DNA of 10,075 nucleotides from Elusimicrobia bacterium UBA4817 (GTDB lineage Bacteria; Elusimicrobiota; UBA8919), in assembly GCA_002402375.1 (NCBI GenBank), contig DHFT01000034.1:1-10075 (forward strand), in the 5' to 3' direction. Shown piece after piece: positions 6,587-10,075 of this stretch. The notes beneath the pieces are model-generated. The model worked only from the letters and a program-made list of their open reading frames with translations, had not been told where the DNA came from and did no database searches. A program made the position numbers and the translations under genes. How positions within the stretch are numbered: position 1 is the stretch's first letter; each line of letters begins with the position of its first letter.

Positions 6587-6622
6587 AACTACTTTCGTAG
6601 TTTCGCAACTACGGAAGTAGTT
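6587..6622. repeat. Palindromic repeat family, copy C
   Basis: Arms 6587-6602 and 6607-6622 pair over 16 positions with a single T-G wobble and a TCGC loop: the most complete copy. Each arm is itself a near-palindrome (AACTAC...GTAGTT). The right flank TTGAATAGATTTT plus nine A and ATTA runs into the TAA stop of the DUF3006-like gene and is shared with copy D. The rest of the gap (6454-6586) holds the ribosome site of the ArsR gene and otherwise only AT-rich sequence without a convincing promoter. Confidence 0.9.
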
Positions 6623-6642
6623 GAATAGATTTTAAAAAAAAA

Positions 6643-6864
6643 TTATTCTTTGTTTGAGCGATGCATCAATTCTTGCTGCAATTTTTTCACCCGAGCAAGC
6701 GATTTTGACTCTGCTTTTTTGTTCGGCTTGAATACAACATCAAACCACATACCTTCATGCAATTTACACCTGAACTGCTTTACGGGAATAATCATTTCTC
6801 CGCCGCCAATAACCATTAAAACGGCTGTTTTTCCGTCTTCTATTCTGTCAATTACCGCTTTCAT
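6643..6864 (-). CDS. DUF3006-like small protein
   Basis: A 73-residue protein starting MKAVIDRIEDGKTAVLMV, followed by GGGEMIIPVKQF and a GMWFDVVF strand, then a basic helical tail (KKAESKSLARVKKLQQEL). The MKAVIDRIEDGKTAVL opening and the short beta-rich core match the DUF3006 pattern as I remember it. These proteins of unknown function are frequently beside, or fused to, ComEC-like MBL proteins, and two such genes lie just downstream, which supports both calls. I chose ATG 6864 because GGAGG sits 5 bases upstream; a longer form from TTG 6885 would begin inside an AT-rich repeat. No signal peptide is visible, so it should be cytoplasmic. The 43-base gap from the kinase-like gene suggests cotranscription. 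The molecular role is unknown. Confidence 0.7.
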   Translation of the reverse strand: MKAVIDRIEDGKTAVLMVIGGGEMIIPVKQFRCKLHEGMWFDVVFKPNKKAESKSLARVKKLQQELMHRSNKE

Positions 6865-6869
6865 AAAAA

Positions 6870-6874
6870 CCTCC
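6870..6874 (-). promoter_or_regulatory. Ribosome binding site that fixes the DUF3006-like start
   Basis: GGAGG on the minus strand, followed by TTTTT and ATG 6864. It decides in favour of the ATG over the upstream in-frame TTG at 6885. Confidence 0.8.
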
Positions 6875-6881
6875 GATAAAG

Positions 6882-6907
6882 ACAATTAAAAATGTAAAAT
6901 TAAAAAT
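6882..6907. repeat. AT-rich dispersed repeat, second copy
   Basis: The first 19 bases (6882-6900) are identical to 4998-5016 in the MBL lipoprotein gene; the copy continues into TTAAAAATTT. Here it occupies the short gap between the kinase-like gene and the DUF3006-like gene. Confidence 0.6.
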
Positions 6908-8101
6908 TTATGCTGTCTTCTGGTTAAAAATCTTTTTGGCATATTCACGATAAAATGCAGAACGCTCATCTTCATTGGGTATTTCCTTCCTCGGAATAAT
7001 TACTGCATTCTCGCCCTTCGGCACATCAAACGACTGCTCAACAAAAAGCTTTACTATAGCAGCCGGAACCGAGTAAAGTACATCAAATTTGTCCTGCTGT
7101 TTTTTACCATTCATAATCTCTTTCGTCCTTGTTAAAGTTCTCTGAAAATTATTTTTTATAAGTTCCAAGATTTTCGCAACATTAGGCGACAATAGTGCAA
7201 TGTCAACTTTATCAACGGGGGTTGTCCAAAGATTTATGGATTTCAACTCCTTTAATTCGGACGGAGATAATTTCACGGGCGGCTCAAAATACACAAGTTT
7301 AATTTTATACGGAATTCCCAAATATAACGGGTCGGAATTTTCCATAGTTATCGGCGAACGGTATTCCATATCGGTATTGACACCGTTATAGAAAACACTG
7401 TAGCCATTTTTAAGATAGTTGTCAGTCAGTTGATTAACCGTCCACCATGCAAGACAACTTTCCCACGGTGCGAAACAGGGCCCGAATTTCTTAAAAAGAA
7501 GATACCGCACATTATCGCAGGAAATATTTATTACATTTGAAAGTTCTCTGTAAAAGGTTGACTTCCCCCCTCCCGCGGCGCCTATCGGAATTATAAGCAT
7601 GGGGTGCTTACTGATAAGCGTTTTTTCATCCCAGTTGGAATTATTTTTCAGAGAATACTTGATGAAATGTTCAATATGTTTTTCCCCTTCTTCATACAAT
7701 TTCGCTAAATCAAAACCGGTTATTTGGGCTTCAATAATTGCAAGAAAAGTGTTTACTATACTATAAGGATTAAGATGAAAACAATTGGAAAAATTTTTCA
7801 TCCGTGAAATCGCCTCTTCAAAATCCGGCTTATTTTTTATTAGAAAAATTCCTTTTTGAGAATTTACTGCAAAAATCGGAGAGTTGTAAAGATTTTTTGC
7901 AGCACGCAAATTTTCAAGAACATCTCCGGTAGAAAACGAAGCGTCAACTATATTATGAAGACAGATATAGACATCTTTTTCATACAGGAGGGAGTTGTCG
8001 TTTTCAACAACATCTGATAACTTTTTAATGCCGTACCGGGCGGCAACTTTTTTCAATAAATTCCTGGTTTCCCCATGTGTCTTAAATTCTCTTTTTTCCA
8101 T
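6908..8101 (-). CDS. P-loop kinase-like protein (polynucleotide-kinase/Zeta-type motifs) with unrecognised N-terminal half
   Basis: A 397-residue protein. Its centre has the motif set of small P-loop kinases of the AAA_33/T4 polynucleotide kinase/Zeta-toxin group: hydrophobic MLIIPI then Walker A GAAGGGKST (174-182), SCDNVR (194-199, matching the S-x-D-x-x-R motif), and GYSVFYNGVNTDMEYR (233-248) in place of the usual strand ending D-x-T-N...R. These kinases phosphorylate nucleic acid ends, nucleotide sugars or small molecules; the substrate here cannot be read from sequence. Residues 1-165 (with IVDASFSTGDVLENLRAAKNLY) and the tail after about 270 match nothing I know. GAGGAG 6 bases before ATG 8101 supports the start. 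No signal peptide, so cytoplasmic. It follows add after a 145-base gap holding repeat copy D and precedes the DUF3006-like gene by 43 bases. A kinase next to exported nuclease-like proteins hints at nucleic-acid metabolism, but that is inference. Confidence 0.75.
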   Translation of the reverse strand: MEKREFKTHGETRNLLKKVAARYGIKKLSDVVENDNSLLYEKDVYICLHNIVDASFSTGDVLENLRAAKNLYNSPIFAVNSQKGIFLIKNKPDFEEAISRMKNFSNCFHLNPYSIVNTFLAIIEAQITGFDLAKLYEEGEKHIEHFIKYSLKNNSNWDEKTLISKHPMLIIPIGAAGGGKSTFYRELSNVINISCDNVRYLLFKKFGPCFAPWESCLAWWTVNQLTDNYLKNGYSVFYNGVNTDMEYRSPITMENSDPLYLGIPYKIKLVYFEPPVKLSPSELKELKSINLWTTPVDKVDIALLSPNVAKILELIKNNFQRTLTRTKEIMNGKKQQDKFDVLYSVPAAIVKLFVEQSFDVPKGENAVIIPRKEIPNEDERSAFYREYAKKIFNQKTA

Positions 8102-8192
8102 GTTGTTCTCCTCTTTGTCCTTTTAATTAAAATCTCCAAAAACACAAAAACCAACAAAACCAAAAAATACAGATTTAAGACGGTAAATTCCA

Positions 8193-8228
8193 AACTACTT
8201 TCGTAGTTGCGAAAGTACGAAAGTAGTT
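8193..8228. repeat. Palindromic repeat family, copy D
   Basis: Arms 8193-8205 and 8216-8228 form a perfect 13-bp stem around a 10-base loop (GTTGCGAAAG). Right of it, TTGAATAGATTTT, seven A and ATTATT match copy C and include the TAA stop of add. It lies in the 145-base gap between add and the kinase-like gene; the remaining bases hold only the kinase ribosome site and AT-rich sequence. Confidence 0.9.
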
Positions 8229-8246
8229 GAATAGATTTTAAAAAAA

Positions 8247-9281
8247 TTATTTCTCTATTCTCATCGCATTAATTTCCGCTTCAAAAGTTTTACTTAACTC
8301 CGTCTTATTTTTGTTAGAAGTAAATAAGGCATTAATTCCGTTGTGTATTATTTTTATCAAATCGGACACATCAAAACCAAGACGGTTAACCGCCACATTA
8401 TATTCATTTGTAAGGTCAATTCCGCTGACCGATCTATCGTCGGTATTTATTGTGACTATCACGCCGTTATCATAAAATTTTTTTATAGGATGGCTTTCAA
8501 AATCCGCAACGACATGCGTTTGGACATTTGATGTAATACACATTTCAAGCGGAATTCCTTTTTCTTTTATTTCTTTCATCAGATTTGCATCGTCTATTAA
8601 ACGTACGCCGTGGCCTATGCGGCTTGCCCCAAGTTTCACTGCTTCTTTTATACTTTCGCAACCGGCTGATTCACCGGCATGCACAGTGAAAGGAATTTTA
8701 TATTTTTTAGCAAGGTTAAACGGTTCGGCGAAATCCCTTGTCGGATATATTGTTTCATCACCCGCCAAATCAAGCGCAACAATACTGTTACCGGAATATT
8801 TTTTTGCCAATTCTACCGTTGTGATATTTGCTTCTTTAGGAATTGAACGATAACAGCACAAAATTAATCCGACGCCGATTTTGAAATCACGACTACCCTG
8901 ACGTAATCCGTCAAGACAAATTTTTACGACATCGGTTATCTTAAAATTTTCGGCGGTTTGAAGAAACGGTGCAAACCGCACCTCAAGATATTTAATGTTT
9001 TCGGAAGCGGCATCTTCACAAAGTTCATAACCGATTTTTTCCACAGCGTAAGGATTTTGCAATAATGGGTAAAAAAATTCAAATGCTTTCAGAAATTCGG
9101 TTAAACTTCTGCAATCGGGGGAAACCCGAACATACTTGTTCAATTCCTCAATATTTTCCGTCGGCAATTTTACCTTTTGCTTTTTGGCAAGTTCTAAAAT
9201 GGTTGATGTCCGAACAGAACCGTCCAAATGACAATGCAGGTCAACCTTCGGAATTTTTTTAAGAACTTCCGTTGATACCAT
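8247..9281 (-). CDS. add: Adenosine deaminase
   Basis: A 344-residue amidohydrolase that hydrolyses adenosine (and deoxyadenosine) to inosine and ammonia in purine salvage; cytoplasmic, zinc-dependent. Diagnostic motifs are all present: HCHLDGS (16-22; zinc ligands His16, His18), GDE (174-176), HAGE (201-204; zinc ligand His201, catalytic Glu204), RIGHG (221-225; catalytic His224), TSNVQT (250-255) and NTDD (279-282; zinc ligand Asp281). HPIKKFYDNGVIVTINTDD and the SNVQT box fit adenosine rather than the closest adenine deaminase group, but substrate preference should be called from alignment. Length is normal. GAGGA overlaps the end of the upstream TPR gene, 7 bases before ATG 9281; the two genes are separated by 3 bases and surely cotranscribed. 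Repeat copy D begins at its stop codon. Purine salvage would suit a cell taking up products of the exported MBL proteins, but that link is inference. Confidence 0.95.
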   Translation of the reverse strand: MVSTEVLKKIPKVDLHCHLDGSVRTSTILELAKKQKVKLPTENIEELNKYVRVSPDCRSLTEFLKAFEFFYPLLQNPYAVEKIGYELCEDAASENIKYLEVRFAPFLQTAENFKITDVVKICLDGLRQGSRDFKIGVGLILCCYRSIPKEANITTVELAKKYSGNSIVALDLAGDETIYPTRDFAEPFNLAKKYKIPFTVHAGESAGCESIKEAVKLGASRIGHGVRLIDDANLMKEIKEKGIPLEMCITSNVQTHVVADFESHPIKKFYDNGVIVTINTDDRSVSGIDLTNEYNVAVNRLGFDVSDLIKIIHNGINALFTSNKNKTELSKTFEAEINAMRIEK

Positions 9282-9284
9282 TAT

Positions 9285-10040
9285 TTATTCCTCGTCATCC
9301 TGCTCCGGCAAATCCTCTTCTGTTTTCGCAGATTTTTTCGTCTTTGTCTTAACTTTTTTATCTTTTTTCTTGCCGCCCTGCCCTTGCAGTTCGGCTATTT
9401 TCTCTTTCGCTTTTTCGGCCTTTTTTACCGTCGGGTAATTATCCGCAACTTTCTGATATTCCCTTATCGCTTGTTTGTTATCTCCCATCTTTTCATAGCA
9501 GTCACCTAATTCAAATTGTGCATTAACCGTTTTTTTAGAATCCGGATATTTATCTACGACGGTCTGATATGTTTTAATGGCACTCTCGTATCTTTTTTGC
9601 TTTGTCTGATAAACACTGCCCATCTGCAAATACGCATCAATCACTTTTTTTGAATCAGGATATTTGTCTATAATAGTTTGATACATCTCAACGGCACTAT
9701 CATATTTTTTCTGTTTTTTCTGGTAAATACCGCCAATCTGCAGATATGCATCAACTGCCTTTTTACTTTCGGGAAATTTATCTATAACAGACTGGAACTC
9801 CTTGACCGCATTATTATAATCCTTCAATTTGGAGTAACACATGCCAATATTATACTGCGCAACCGGTGAGTCTTTGGTTTCGGAAAATTCCGAAAGATAT
9901 TTCCTATACGTTTTTATGGCATCTCCATACTGCTTTTCTTTCTGCATCGTTTTAGCTTTCTGAAATAAACCATCTGTCTCCGCAAATGCCAGAACACAAC
10001 CAAGAACACTTATCCACAACACTGATAAAACTTTTTTCAT
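9285..10040 (-). CDS. Exported TPR-repeat protein (YbgF/BamD-like repeats)
   Basis: A 251-residue protein from ATG 10040 (chosen because AAGGA lies at better spacing than for the adjacent ATG 10043). A signal peptide MKKVLSVLW...AFA is followed by ETDG, so signal peptidase I cleavage after Ala20 is likely. The mature part is tetratricopeptide repeats: QYGDAIKTYRKYLSEF (about 37-52), YNNAVKEFQSVIDKFPESK (75-93), two nearly identical 38-residue units (93-130 and 131-168, each ending DKYPDS) and DNKQAIREYQKVADNYP (187-203). The tail from about 224 is a charged Lys-rich then acidic segment. TPR proteins of this sort (outer-membrane lipoprotein BamD, Tol-associated YbgF/CpoB) act as periplasmic scaffolds; no specific partner is evident. 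It is 3 bases upstream of add. The 32 bases upstream to the edge hold only the ribosome site. Confidence 0.88.
   Translation of the reverse strand: MKKVLSVLWISVLGCVLAFAETDGLFQKAKTMQKEKQYGDAIKTYRKYLSEFSETKDSPVAQYNIGMCYSKLKDYNNAVKEFQSVIDKFPESKKAVDAYLQIGGIYQKKQKKYDSAVEMYQTIIDKYPDSKKVIDAYLQMGSVYQTKQKRYESAIKTYQTVVDKYPDSKKTVNAQFELGDCYEKMGDNKQAIREYQKVADNYPTVKKAEKAKEKIAELQGQGGKKKDKKVKTKTKKSAKTEEDLPEQDDEE
9537..9764 (-). repeat. Tandem duplication of a 114-bp TPR unit
   Basis: Two adjacent 114-bp units (9651-9764 and 9537-9650) encode 38-residue repeats starting KKAVDAYLQ and KKVIDAYLQ and both ending DKYPDS. The period is 4 residues longer than a standard 34-residue TPR. The shared words suggest duplication more recent than the other repeats. 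Confidence 0.75.
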
Positions 10041-10075
10041 CATTTCCTTAGTATTATGAAATAGAGGTACTTTTA

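Noticed and set aside
6650..6889. Plus-strand frame of 79 codons opposite the DUF3006-like gene
   Set aside because: It mirrors a gene with a GGAGG ribosome site and family match; the antisense peptide resembles nothing.
3978..8228. CRISPR array
   Set aside because: The repeats are palindromic, separated by whole genes of unequal length, and lack regular spacers; no cas gene is present.
6055..8228. Repeat hairpins as classical rho-independent terminators
   Set aside because: On the gene strand the T run lies before the hairpin, not after it. They may still affect mRNA ends, but not as standard terminators.
9285..10040. TPR protein as a lipoprotein (VLGC in the signal sequence)
   Set aside because: The cysteine sits within the hydrophobic core and is followed by VLAFAE, which fits ordinary signal peptidase cleavage better.

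Overview
The window reads as a fragment of an AT-rich bacterial chromosome. All nine genes I trust lie on the minus strand, use the standard code with TGA as a stop, and often touch or overlap. The style of the genes (a giant secreted protein of fibronectin type III and lamin-tail domains with the recurring phrase WTAPGDD, a secreted TPR protein, many short palindromic repeats) recalls uncultured candidate phyla such as Elusimicrobiota or Omnitrophota. That placement is an impression only: there is no rRNA or phylogenetic marker here.

In transcription order (right to left) the layout is as follows. (1) 9285-10040, a secreted TPR protein, 3 bases from (2) 8247-9281, adenosine deaminase (add). 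(3) 6908-8101, a P-loop kinase-like protein with polynucleotide-kinase/Zeta-like motifs behind a long unrecognised N-terminal half. (4) 6643-6864, a DUF3006-like small protein. (5) 6118-6453, an ArsR-type winged-helix regulator without cysteines. (6, 7) 5123-6031 and 4107-5126, two paralogous exported ComEC-type metallo-beta-lactamase proteins overlapping by ATGA; the first has a plain signal peptide, the second is a probable lipoprotein. (8) A consensus sigma-70 promoter whose -35 box overlaps the stop of gene 7 drives, after a long leader, an ORF6N-domain protein (3264-3809), which overlaps by ATGA (9) the giant FN3/lamin-tail protein (3267 down to 1, running off the left edge).

Genes 4-7 look like one functional group, because ComEC-like MBL proteins and DUF3006 proteins are familiar neighbours. 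A nucleic-acid-processing or scavenging role at the cell surface is plausible, and adenosine deaminase would suit it, but this is inference. The ORF6N-giant protein pair is a separate transcription unit.

The most unusual aspect is the density of palindromic repeats. Four copies of one hairpin family sit between genes, three of them directly at the stop codon of a gene. Two other repeat types lie in frame inside the N-terminal coding regions of exported proteins (giant protein and MBL lipoprotein), just before or within the signal peptide. In the lipoprotein a 7-bp tandem repeat encodes part of the hydrophobic core. The best leads are therefore repeat-built secretion signals and the exported MBL/DUF3006/ArsR cluster. 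I see no CRISPR array, tRNA, rRNA, complete insertion sequence or replication origin.
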